Shown here piece after piece: positions 1 to 7,070 of a stretch of 64,000 nucleotides of DNA. The DNA is from Planctomycetota bacterium (GTDB lineage Bacteria; Planctomycetota; PLA2; JAEUHO01). Under the pieces are notes generated by a model. It searched no databases. It was given only the letters and a program-made list of their open reading frames with translations, and was not told where the DNA came from. The position numbers and the translations under genes were made by a program. The stretch lies in contig JANQJW010000079.1 in the NCBI GenBank assembly GCA_028281445.1, positions 32,559-96,558 on the forward strand, given 5' to 3'. How positions within the stretch are numbered: position 1 is the stretch's first letter; each line of letters starts with the position of its first letter.

Positions 1-1278
1 GTCGCTGCCAACGTTGCCGCGTCGAACGGCCAGCACGACCACCCGCTTGCGGTCGCCGACATGCGCCGTGAACGCATGCGTGCGGCCCGGGCGAATGGAC
101 TTGACGTCTTCCAGCGCGGCGCCGATGTCGTGTGCGTAGTAGTTGCGGCCGTCCACGATGAGGAGGTCCTTGCTGCGGCCCGTGACGTAGAGCCGTCCCG
201 CTTCGTCGACGCAGCCGAGGTCCCCCGTGCGCAGCCACCCGTCCTCGAGCAGTGAACCGGTTCTGTCCGCATCCAACAGACCGGGCGTGACGCTGGACCC
301 GCGCAGCTGGATCTCGCCGACGTCGCCGTCGCCGGCGATGCGCAACGCGAAGTCCCCGAGCGGCCGGCCGACGGACACGACCTCCGTGCCGTCCACCCGT
401 CGCGTGGCGACTGCCTCGCCGTGGGTGTGCGCCGTCACGATGAGGCTGGCCTCAGCGAGCCCGTACACGGGGATGAGCGCGCGTGGATCCAGCCCCCAGG
501 GTTCGAACGCTTGCGTGAACCGCGCGAGCGTCTGCGGTCGCACGGTCTCTGCCCCGACGAGCAGTCGCTCGACGCACGAGAGGTCGACGGCATGGTCGTT
601 CAGGAACTGCTCCTCGTAGCGCTCCACGCAGCGGTCGAGCGCGAAGCTCGGACACGTCGAGACGCGCGAGCGCTCGCGGCTCATCGTCTCGAGCCACGTG
701 AGCGGCCGCATGAGGAAGCGCATTGGCTGCAGCACGCGCATCAGGCGCGGACGAACGGCGAGCGACGAGAGCCACGTGCCGACCAGGCCCATGTCGTGGC
801 TCATCGGTACCCACGTGACGAGCGCTTCGTCCGCACGCCGCGCACCGGCCTCCACCACGAGCTGCACGTTGGCGGCCAGGTTCGCGTGCGTGAGGCAGAT
901 GCCTTTGGGTCGCGTCGTGCTGCCCGAGGAGAACTGCACCAGGGCGACGCCCTCCTGCACAGGTCTCTCCGCCGCGCGCTCGACGGACGCGACAAACGCC
1001 GCGCGTGCTTCCGGTGACTGGCCGAAGGGGGTCGTCGGTAGCGAGAGCGGTACGGTCCGGCGGTGGAGCAGGGCGAGAAACGTGACGAGCGACGCAGCAT
1101 CGTTGCCGAGCGTGACGGGGACGCGGTCGCCGGGTTGTGCGTCCAGCGCCCGGGCGCGTGCGTGGACGCGCTCCCACAGCGTGCGCCACGAAATCAGCGG
1201 ACCGTTCCCGAACGCGACGCCGTGGCCTTCCGGCGCGTCACGCAGCGACTCGATCAGGTCCGGCAGCGTCTGGAACAC
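1..1278 (-). CDS. fatty-acyl-AMP ligase (FAAL)-like AMP-binding enzyme, partial
   Basis: The frame is open from a GTG at 1278 to the window edge, giving 426 codons with the C-terminus missing. It is an adenylate-forming enzyme: the P-loop reads VQFSSGSTTRPKG at about residue 110, followed by WVPMSHDMGL, PVYGLAEAS and the hinge-side LRTGDLG with a later GRSKDLLIVDGRNYY. The PSFALDRC and VGAETVRPQTLARF segments are typical of the FAAL branch, which activates fatty acids as acyl-AMP and loads them onto an acyl carrier protein rather than CoA. The GTG is 7 bp after the aldolase stop, with AGGAG overlapping that stop, so translation is probably coupled. An ACP gene lies two genes upstream in the same operon and is the natural acceptor. 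The exact substrate cannot be read from the sequence. An acyl-CoA ligase is the alternative. Confidence 0.85.
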   Translation of the reverse strand, partial: MFQTLPDLIESLRDAPEGHGVAFGNGPLISWRTLWERVHARARALDAQPGDRVPVTLGNDAASLVTFLALLHRRTVPLSLPTTPFGQSPEARAAFVASVERAAERPVQEGVALVQFSSGSTTRPKGICLTHANLAANVQLVVEAGARRADEALVTWVPMSHDMGLVGTWLSSLAVRPRLMRVLQPMRFLMRPLTWLETMSRERSRVSTCPSFALDRCVERYEEQFLNDHAVDLSCVERLLVGAETVRPQTLARFTQAFEPWGLDPRALIPVYGLAEASLIVTAHTHGEAVATRRVDGTEVVSVGRPLGDFALRIAGDGDVGEIQLRGSSVTPGLLDADRTGSLLEDGWLRTGDLGCVDEAGRLYVTGRSKDLLIVDGRNYYAHDIGAALEDVKSIRPGRTHAFTAHVGDRKRVVVLAVRRGNVGSD

Positions 1279-1285
1279 GAAGCTC

Positions 1286-2380
1286 CTAGTCGAGGACGGG
1301 AATGTCCTGCGTCAGTTTTCCGTCGATGCGCTCAAAGATGTCTTCGAGCGAGGTGCCGGTAATTGTCAGGCCGTGGTTCTTGAGGCCGGCCACGGCCCGC
1401 GTGGGGTCGGGTTGCCGCTGGATGATCGCGAGCACCTCGTCGGCCAGCTGCTCCGTCCCGCATGGCCAGCTCTGGGTCGTGGCCTCGATGCCGTCCATCC
1501 ACGCGTGCACGTGAACGATGGCGCCCACGTCCGGAAGTGCTTCGTAGACCTTCCAGTGCTCGATGGCGTCCACGGAGACGCGCCCCGTCTTGTCGGTGCC
1601 GGGCGGGACCGACAGGCGCAGCGCAGCGCGTGCCGGGTCGTAGCCCGTGACGAGGAAGAGGTCGCTGCCAATGTGCTTGAGATCGCCCTTGTTCACGCCG
1701 CGGCCGCTCATCCAGAACGAGTTCTCATCGCGGCGCACCGAGAGGTTTCCGTAGGAGAGCTGCTTGATGCCGAAGACCTTGTGCAGCATGCGCATGTCGC
1801 GTTCGCTCAGCAGCGCGTTGAGATCGAAGACGCTCGGGAGCAGGTTCATTCCCGCGAGCGTGCGACCGAACGCCATCAACGCGCGGGCCGCCTCGTCGCC
1901 TTCGTGTAGCGCCGGGGGCAGGTCCTCGACGAGGTCGTTCTCGATCACGACGCGCGCTTCTGCGAGCGGCGTGACGAAGTCGGCGATCGACTCGCCCAGC
2001 CCGTTCGCATCGGACTCCGCGCGGAAGCCGAGCTCGGGTGTTACGTAGTACGCCTGCCCGCCGTGCTTGCCTTCGCGCACGCGGTGAATGACCACGTTGG
2101 ACATCGTCTTGACCAGCAGGCCGTAGCTCGCGTTGCGCAACGCCTCGCGGTCGTCCCACCCGTCACCCGAGTCGCTGTCCACGAGCGAGGCGACGAAAAC
2201 CGATGCGTCGGGGCGAAGGTAGTGGCTGCGAGGGTTCGCTGCGTCGGTGAGGTTGAACACGAGATCGACGTTGCCGCTGTCCACGCATTCGTGACCGCGG
2301 GCCGTGAGCGCCGAGCGGATGTCCGCCGCGAGCGGCTCCGAGGCCGCGCTGCCATTGCCGCCGGCGAACGCGAACCTCAT
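1286..2380 (-). CDS. class II aldolase/adducin-fold protein with an unassigned N-terminal domain
   Basis: The product is 364 aa. The C-terminal part (about 200-350) looks like a class II aldolase/adducin domain: GNLSVR, SGRGVNKGDL, then IVHVHAWMDG with the His pair expected to bind the divalent metal, and a later GLKNHGLTITG. Members cleave or isomerise sugar phosphates or decarboxylate. The first ~190 residues, starting MRFAFAGGNG, are not recognised; they contain VFNLTDAANPRSHYLRP and look globular and soluble. The ATG overlaps the end of the ACP gene by 4 bp and the FAAL gene follows after 7 bp, so the four genes form one transcript. The position between ACP and FAAL suggests it acts on a small hydroxylated or phosphorylated precursor of a lipid-type product, but this is inference. 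Confidence 0.75.
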   Translation of the reverse strand: MRFAFAGGNGSAASEPLAADIRSALTARGHECVDSGNVDLVFNLTDAANPRSHYLRPDASVFVASLVDSDSGDGWDDREALRNASYGLLVKTMSNVVIHRVREGKHGGQAYYVTPELGFRAESDANGLGESIADFVTPLAEARVVIENDLVEDLPPALHEGDEAARALMAFGRTLAGMNLLPSVFDLNALLSERDMRMLHKVFGIKQLSYGNLSVRRDENSFWMSGRGVNKGDLKHIGSDLFLVTGYDPARAALRLSVPPGTDKTGRVSVDAIEHWKVYEALPDVGAIVHVHAWMDGIEATTQSWPCGTEQLADEVLAIIQRQPDPTRAVAGLKNHGLTITGTSLEDIFERIDGKLTQDIPVLD

Positions 2381-2643
2381 GACGCGCCCTCCCGGCTCGC
2401 GGTCGCCGCTACCGCGCTCTCGACGAGCGTTACGAAGTCGGCGAAGCGGATGCCCACGAGGCCTGCAACCTGCTCCTGCGGGATCTCGATCTCGAAGCGA
2501 TCCTCGATGTCGAGCAGGAGCGTGAGCAGCGCCTGGCTGTCGAGACCCAGCTCGTGGCCGAGGCGATCGTCGTCGGCGACGGAACGCAGATCGATTTTGG
2601 CGTTCTCCCGCACCATCCGTTCGAGGTCGTCGCGCACGCTCAT
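2377..2643 (-). CDS. acyl carrier protein
   Basis: The 88-aa protein begins MSVRDDLERM. A longer in-frame extension exists upstream, but it is Cys/Pro/Arg-rich, would run into the kinase gene, and lacks ACP character; the ATG at 2643 is preceded by GAGGG. The phosphopantetheine attachment site is LGLDSQ with Ser36, followed by an amphipathic helix (LLTLLLDIEDRF) typical of helix II-III. It would carry acyl chains as thioesters in the cytoplasm. It overlaps the aldolase gene (ATGA junction) and lies 19 bp after the lipid-kinase-like gene. With a FAAL in the same operon it is probably a dedicated carrier and not the housekeeping fatty-acid synthesis ACP, since no fab genes are near. Confidence 0.88.
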   Translation of the reverse strand: MSVRDDLERMVRENAKIDLRSVADDDRLGHELGLDSQALLTLLLDIEDRFEIEIPQEQVAGLVGIRFADFVTLVESAVAATASREGAS

Positions 2644-2662
2644 CCCTCGGGAGAGTACCGGG

Positions 2663-3514
2663 TCACGCGAGCAACCGCACGCGCAAGGCGGCCGGGAGCA
2701 CGTCGACCCGGATCTCGTGGGCATCGTCGAACAAGCACTCCCCGTCTGCGTGGACCGGGACCGCGGGGTCCGGGCGCAGGTGCAGGGTCCGCATCTGGCC
2801 GGTGGTGACGCCCGGCGCCCCCAGGTGCTTGCCCCGCCGCGCGCGGCGCATCAGGCCCAGTAGCCGCGTGCGAGCGAAGATCGACGCGGCGCAATAGTCG
2901 AGGACGCCGTCGTCCACACGAGCATCAGGTGTCAGCCGGTACCCGCCACCGGTCGAGTGGCTGTTCCCGAGGCTTAGCACGGAGAGCCGCTCGGCGAACG
3001 GCTCGTCGTCGATCGTGCCCACGAAGTCCCACGACCGGCGCCCGAACAGAACGGTTGCCAGCGCGGCGAGGGTGTATCCGATGCGCGGACCGAAGGTCAC
3101 CGCCTTCGCGACGCGGCCCTCGAGGCCGATGCCCAGCGAGTTGACGAAGATGTCCGGTACGTCTGCGTCATTGATGAAGACCCGCCCGACGTCGAGTGTA
3201 TCGGTCGGGTGCTCGGACAACGCGCGAGCCACGTCGTTGCCGTGGCCAAGCGGCAGCACCCCGAGGACCGGTCGCTCGTCCTTGGTTCCTTCGGTGAGGA
3301 GACCTGCGGCCACGCTTCGGATCGTGCCGTCACCGCCGGCCGCGACGACCATGGACGCGCCGTCGTAGGCGGCGTCTTCGGCACTCATTGCCCCTTCCAT
3401 CCACATGTCCGTTTCGATCACGGTGGCGGATCGAGCCAGGTCGTGTCCGAGACGTCGCCACGCCTCGGCATGACGCTGGTTCAGGATGACGGTGACGGGC
3501 GGCGCTTCGCTCAC
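2663..3514 (-). CDS. diacylglycerol kinase-family lipid kinase
   Basis: The product is 283 aa from GTG 3514. A longer reading from 3565 would run past the divergent GNAT start, so it was not used. The DAGK catalytic signature is clear: VVAAGGDGTIRSV near residue 60 (nucleotide loop GGDGT), then PLGHGNDVARAL, and the C-terminal beta domain with LSLGNSHSTGGGYRLTPDARVDDGVLD. Family members phosphorylate diacylglycerol, sphingoid or other lipid alcohols (DgkB/YegS type). The usual Gly-Thr-Gly of the second motif reads GHG here, a conservative variation. It is the first gene of the operon with ACP, aldolase and FAAL, which suggests a lipid or glycolipid product. The substrate is not predictable. 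Confidence 0.85.
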   Translation of the reverse strand: MSEAPPVTVILNQRHAEAWRRLGHDLARSATVIETDMWMEGAMSAEDAAYDGASMVVAAGGDGTIRSVAAGLLTEGTKDERPVLGVLPLGHGNDVARALSEHPTDTLDVGRVFINDADVPDIFVNSLGIGLEGRVAKAVTFGPRIGYTLAALATVLFGRRSWDFVGTIDDEPFAERLSVLSLGNSHSTGGGYRLTPDARVDDGVLDYCAASIFARTRLLGLMRRARRGKHLGAPGVTTGQMRTLHLRPDPAVPVHADGECLFDDAHEIRVDVLPAALRVRLLA

Positions 3515-3540
3515 AGCGCGCGGGATTCTATCGTGATGCC

Positions 3541-3966
3541 ATGGAGCCCGAGATCCGCGTCGCACAGGAGCATGAGTTACCGGATGTGCGCCGCTGCTAC
3601 GACCGCAACGAGTACCGTGGGCCGATCGAGGATGGCGACGTGGTGCTGGTTGCTGTCGCGGACGACGACGTGGTCGCAGCCGTGCGTCTGGTCGACAAGT
3701 ACGACTGCCTGACGCTGCGCGGGATGTTCATGGACGCGCACTACCGTCGGCAGGGGCTCGGCACGCGGATGCTCCACGCCTTCGCCGACCTGATCGGCGA
3801 TCGCGCGTGCTGGCTCGTCTGCTACGCCGACCTGCCTGCGTTCTACGGACAGATCGGGTTCGAGCCGGTTGCCGACGAAGACGCGCCTGAGTACCTGCAG
3901 GAGCGCGCGGCCGCGTACCGCGAGGAGCACGGGCCGCAGGTGATCATGCGGCGGCCGGGGCGGTAG
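3541..3966 (+). CDS. GNAT-family N-acetyltransferase
   Basis: This 141-aa single-domain protein has the GNAT acetyl-CoA motif A YRRQGLGTRML near residues 67-77, preceded by the usual beta4 strand (CLTLRGMFMD). The C-terminal strand ADLPAFYGQIGFEPV matches the motif B region in which an aromatic residue sits beside the thiolate. It should acetylate an amine of a small molecule or protein N-terminus; the acceptor is unknown. It is divergent from the lipid-kinase operon with only 26 bp between start codons, so the promoters must overlap or lie inside the flanking genes. Confidence 0.85.
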   Translation: MEPEIRVAQEHELPDVRRCYDRNEYRGPIEDGDVVLVAVADDDVVAAVRLVDKYDCLTLRGMFMDAHYRRQGLGTRMLHAFADLIGDRACWLVCYADLPAFYGQIGFEPVADEDAPEYLQERAAAYREEHGPQVIMRRPGR

Positions 3967-4092
3967 GACCTGCGAGGGCCGATCATTCGCGCCTGCGGCG
4001 CTCAGGTCGCCCCTGCACCGCGGCGACCGCCGACGATCGCGGACCCGCGTGCGCCGCCCAGGGATCGATGTAGGGGCAACCCGAGTCCCGAA

Positions 4093-4110
4093 GGGCCGAG
4101 TGGTCGGCCC
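4093..4110. terminator. hairpin in a convergent intergenic gap
   Basis: A perfect 7-bp G+C-rich stem (GGGCCGA / TCGGCCC) with a 4-nt loop lies 2 bp beyond the stop codon of the minus-strand toroid gene and 126 bp beyond the GNAT stop. The placement suits a bidirectional terminator. There is no T-tract, so an intrinsic mechanism is unproven. Confidence 0.4.
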
Positions 4111-4112
4111 GC

Positions 4113-5420
4113 TCACTTGCCGGTGACGACCGCATCCGCCTTGGGCACCAGCGGCGGCGTGTTCTTCACCGTCGTGCGATCCAGCAGCAGGATGAGCGTG
4201 TAGATCGCGGTCACGTAGACACGCTGCTGCTCGACATAGCCGGACATCCGCATGCCGGGGAGCTTCTTCGTGTCGCACGTGACGCCGGGGGAGGTGTGCT
4301 TGCAGCAGCAGTTGAAGTTGCCGTCCTCCTGCTGGTGGTCGAGGATGCGGCGGAAGAAGATGCCGCGAAAGCGCTTCCAGGCCGCGTCGCCGCGCACGCG
4401 GCACGCCAGCGCGCTGTACTGGAGCGCCATGCTGGCGGACCCGTGGCCCTCCGACATCGCCTCGGGGTTCTTGTCGATGGCGGCGATCGCCTTCTCGACG
4501 ACGGGATCGCCAGGCTTGGCGCCGGCACAGTGGAGCGCGAACACCGCACCGCCTGTGCGCGCGACCTCGATGTCGCCGCCCATCGCGCCCCCGCGCCCGC
4601 CGTGCTTCTGGCTCGGGTCGTAGGGGAACGTGCCGTCGCCGTTCTGGGTCTTGGCGAAGAACGCAGTTGCGCGGTCAGCGGCCTTCGACTTCTTGTTGCC
4701 CAAGATGCGGTGCGCTTGGCCGAGGCCCGCCAGCGCGCAATGGGAAGCGGCCAGCAGCGTGCCGGGATAGCCCTGCGAGCCGCCGCCCGGCTTGGGGATC
4801 TGGATGGGGGGGAGACCCATGCCCGGGCGCGAGGCGTCGTCGTGACCCCAGCCGCCGTCTTCCTGCTGCGAGGCTTCGAGCACGCGCACGATCGAGCGGA
4901 GCTCCTTCTTGGCCGCGCTCTTCTTCTTCCCGCGCGCGGCGGCTTCCGAGAAGAAGTGCGCGGCCTGCGACAGCGTCCACGTGTATTGCGCGGTGCGCAT
5001 GCCCATGCGGTCCGGCATGCCCGGATGCAGGCCGCCGGGACGCTTCTTTTTCTCGGCCTTCTTGCGTTTCTTGTCGTCGCGCTCGTAGAGCCGGGCGACC
5101 TCCTCGGCATAGCGCGAGAGCTCGGCCCAGATGCGGTCGATCTGCTTCTTGCGGGACGGCAGCTTCTTGCCGTCCCCACGGTCCTCCGCGATGAGGTACG
5201 CCCAGCCCGCGACGCCCCAGGCGTAGTGCTTCCGCGGTGAGCCGCCGGCCTGCATCTTCCACAGCTCGTCGTCGAGGTAGGCGAAGGCCTTCTTGATCGC
5301 CTTGTCACGCTCCTTCGCCGTTACGTCCGCGGCGACTTGCGGCGTGGACTCGTCCTCCGCCGCAGCGGGGTGCTGCAGCATCCATGCGAGCAATGCGATT
5401 GCGAGACCCCACCTGCGCAT
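4113..5420 (-). CDS. exported prenyltransferase/squalene-oxidase-repeat (alpha/alpha-toroid) protein A
   Basis: This 435-aa protein starts MRRWGLAIALLAW and has a signal peptide probably cut after AAA (PAAA-EDES). Upstream in-frame ATGs were rejected because they would bury this signal. The body shows toroid repeats marked by QQEDGGWGHDD, TQNGDGTFPYD and QQEDGNFNC, spaced as in the terpene-cyclase/prenyltransferase superfamily. The acidic DxDD or metal sites of true squalene cyclases are not evident, so it is more likely a binding or structural module than a cyclase. There is a Lys-rich stretch (KKRKKAEKKK) and an unusual CCC cluster near residue 390. It ends ADAVVTGK, a tail shared with two other toroid proteins in the window. 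Its role is unknown. Confidence 0.75.
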   Translation of the reverse strand: MRRWGLAIALLAWMLQHPAAAEDESTPQVAADVTAKERDKAIKKAFAYLDDELWKMQAGGSPRKHYAWGVAGWAYLIAEDRGDGKKLPSRKKQIDRIWAELSRYAEEVARLYERDDKKRKKAEKKKRPGGLHPGMPDRMGMRTAQYTWTLSQAAHFFSEAAARGKKKSAAKKELRSIVRVLEASQQEDGGWGHDDASRPGMGLPPIQIPKPGGGSQGYPGTLLAASHCALAGLGQAHRILGNKKSKAADRATAFFAKTQNGDGTFPYDPSQKHGGRGGAMGGDIEVARTGGAVFALHCAGAKPGDPVVEKAIAAIDKNPEAMSEGHGSASMALQYSALACRVRGDAAWKRFRGIFFRRILDHQQEDGNFNCCCKHTSPGVTCDTKKLPGMRMSGYVEQQRVYVTAIYTLILLLDRTTVKNTPPLVPKADAVVTGK

Positions 5421-5493
5421 GATTCGGATCGTACCTCCCCAGGGGTGCATGGCCGCCCGGTATGGTTGGGAACGTCGAACGGGAGCTGAACTC

Positions 5494-6054
5494 ATGCGCA
5501 AACCCCTCGGGCTGCCTCCGGGCAGCGTGCGCGCTCTGTTGCTGTTGGGGCTGGTGGCCCGCGCGGTGCTCGACCTGCGGGCGACGGGCAACATCGCGAA
5601 CTGGTTGCTGGCCGCGATCGTCATGTCCGCGGCGGCCTACTTCAGCGGCCGTTCCGCCGCCAACAAGGGGACGCCCGGCGTGCCCGACGAGCCGGTGCGG
5701 CGAACGCACCCGTTGGGCCTGCCCGCGGGCACGGTGCGCACGTTGTTCCTGCTGGGCGCCGCCTACGGGGCCTGGCTGTTCTTCCAGGAGTGGCGCCCCG
5801 GCAAGGCGGACACGGCCGTGTTGTGGATCCTCGGTGCGTTCGGCGTCGGTGTCCTCGCGCGCTTCCTGCTGACACGCGCCCAGCGTCCGCCGGATGCCGG
5901 CACCCATTGGGTCTGGCACCTCCAGGCCCTGACCGTGCTGCTTGCGCTCGGCGGTCTCATCGCGATCGCGGCGACGGGGAAGAGCGCCGACGTGCCGGCG
6001 TGGGTCGAGCCTGTGCTCGCGGCAGGCAGCGTCTACTACTTCGCGACGCGCTGA
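5494..6054 (+). CDS. multi-pass membrane protein with a duplicated half
   Basis: The product is 186 aa from ATG 5494, chosen because GGGAGC precedes it and because it starts at the first copy of the repeat. Five to six hydrophobic segments are visible. The sequence contains two related units, PLGLPPGSVRALLLLGL near the N-terminus and PLGLPAGTVRTLFLLGA about 70 residues later, so the protein probably arose by tandem duplication of a two-helix unit. There are no catalytic motifs. It is divergent from the toroid gene (73 bp between starts) and convergent with the dehydrogenase. It is a hypothetical inner-membrane protein. Confidence 0.7.
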   Translation: MRKPLGLPPGSVRALLLLGLVARAVLDLRATGNIANWLLAAIVMSAAAYFSGRSAANKGTPGVPDEPVRRTHPLGLPAGTVRTLFLLGAAYGAWLFFQEWRPGKADTAVLWILGAFGVGVLARFLLTRAQRPPDAGTHWVWHLQALTVLLALGGLIAIAATGKSADVPAWVEPVLAAGSVYYFATR

Positions 6055-6055
6055 C

Positions 6056-6072
6056 CCTTCGACAGGCTCAGG
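6056..6072. repeat. CCTTCGACAGGCTCAGG-type dispersed repeat
   Basis: This 17-bp sequence matches the CCTTCGACA(A/G)GCTCAGG element found scattered in many high-G+C genomes. It lies directly after the stop of the upstream membrane-protein gene and supplies the stop codon (TGA, read from TCA at 6068-6070) of the convergent dehydrogenase gene. Confidence 0.5.
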
Positions 6073-7030
6073 ACCTTGCGGCCGCGAGCCGTTCGTCGGC
6101 TTCGCTGCGAGCGACGTGCAGCGGCGTGCGGCTTTCGTACCGCGCGCGCTCCACCACGTTGCGCACGCGCTCGCCCATGGACTCGATCCGCGCGTCGGCC
6201 TGGTCCGCCTCGCCCAGGGCTGCGGATCCGCCGGCGATCACGGCGCCCGCATTGGCGAGGAAGTCCGGCACGTACACGATGCCGCGCTCGTCCAGCACGT
6301 CCGCGACGTCGTCGTCGGTCAACGGGTTGTTGGCGCCCCCGCACACGACGCGACACCGCAATCGCGCGACGCGCGCTTCGTCCAGCACGCCACCGGCAGC
6401 GCACGGTGCGAAGACGTCGCACCGCACGTCGTAGATCGCATCGGGAGCCACCGTCTCGAACTCGTCGCTCGGCTCGAGGTCGGACGCGATCACGCGTACG
6501 CCGTCGGCTGCGAGCATGCGGGCGAGCGGCATTCCCACCGCGCCCAGGCCCTGCACCGCGACGGTGCGCGGCTCGATGATCGCCTGCATCGCGACGCGGA
6601 CTCCGCGCGCCGTCGCCTCGCCGAGGCCCACCGTGCACGCCAAGTGCTGCGTGTGCTTGCGGAGGTTCGCTTCGTCCTCGGCCGTGAAGCCCATGTCGGG
6701 GCCACAGTGGTAGCGGCCGCCGAGCGACTCGATGAAGGCGCCCAGGGCCTGAACGGCGGCCGCACGGTCCGCTGGGGGGGCCACGAGAACCGTCTTCGCC
6801 CCGCCCGCCCCGAGGCCCGCCATCACGACCTTGCGGGACATGGCGCGGGCCAGGCCCAGGGCATCGTCCAGGGCCGCTTGTTCGCTCTCGTAGGGGCGAA
6901 TTCGGATGCCTCCGAAGGCCCTGCCTTGGATCAGGGCATGCAGGGCCACGAAGGCCACGGTGTCCCCGCAAGGGATCCGATGGACCTCGTCGAACCCGGG
7001 GCAGTCGATTCGGCTCACGGCCCAGAACAT
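6068..7030 (-). CDS. Leu/Glu/Phe/Val dehydrogenase-family protein
   Basis: The product is about 320 aa from ATG 7030 (a GTG at 7018 is an alternative). The N-terminal substrate domain has RAFGGIRI and SRKVVMAGLGAGGAKTVL, where the GGAK lysine aligns with the catalytic lysine of leucine and phenylalanine dehydrogenases. The Rossmann domain has VAVQGLGAVGMPLARML followed by VIASDLEP (an Asp at the end of beta2, suggesting NAD), then CGGANNPLTDDDVADVL and DFLANAGAV. The family catalyses reversible NAD-dependent oxidative deamination of branched or aromatic amino acids. It is somewhat shorter than typical leucine dehydrogenase. It is divergent from the cytochrome gene with about 40 bp between starts. 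Confidence 0.82.
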   Translation of the reverse strand: MFWAVSRIDCPGFDEVHRIPCGDTVAFVALHALIQGRAFGGIRIRPYESEQAALDDALGLARAMSRKVVMAGLGAGGAKTVLVAPPADRAAAVQALGAFIESLGGRYHCGPDMGFTAEDEANLRKHTQHLACTVGLGEATARGVRVAMQAIIEPRTVAVQGLGAVGMPLARMLAADGVRVIASDLEPSDEFETVAPDAIYDVRCDVFAPCAAGGVLDEARVARLRCRVVCGGANNPLTDDDVADVLDERGIVYVPDFLANAGAVIAGGSAALGEADQADARIESMGERVRNVVERARYESRTPLHVARSEADERLAAARS

Positions 7031-7070
7031 AGGGGGAATGCGGCGGCTCGCCCGGCGTTCCTCCGACGAC

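Noticed and set aside
452..1909. Overlapping plus- and minus-strand frames across the FAAL gene
   Set aside because: Only one minus frame has the adenylation motifs; the others have low-complexity Arg/Pro/Ser composition.
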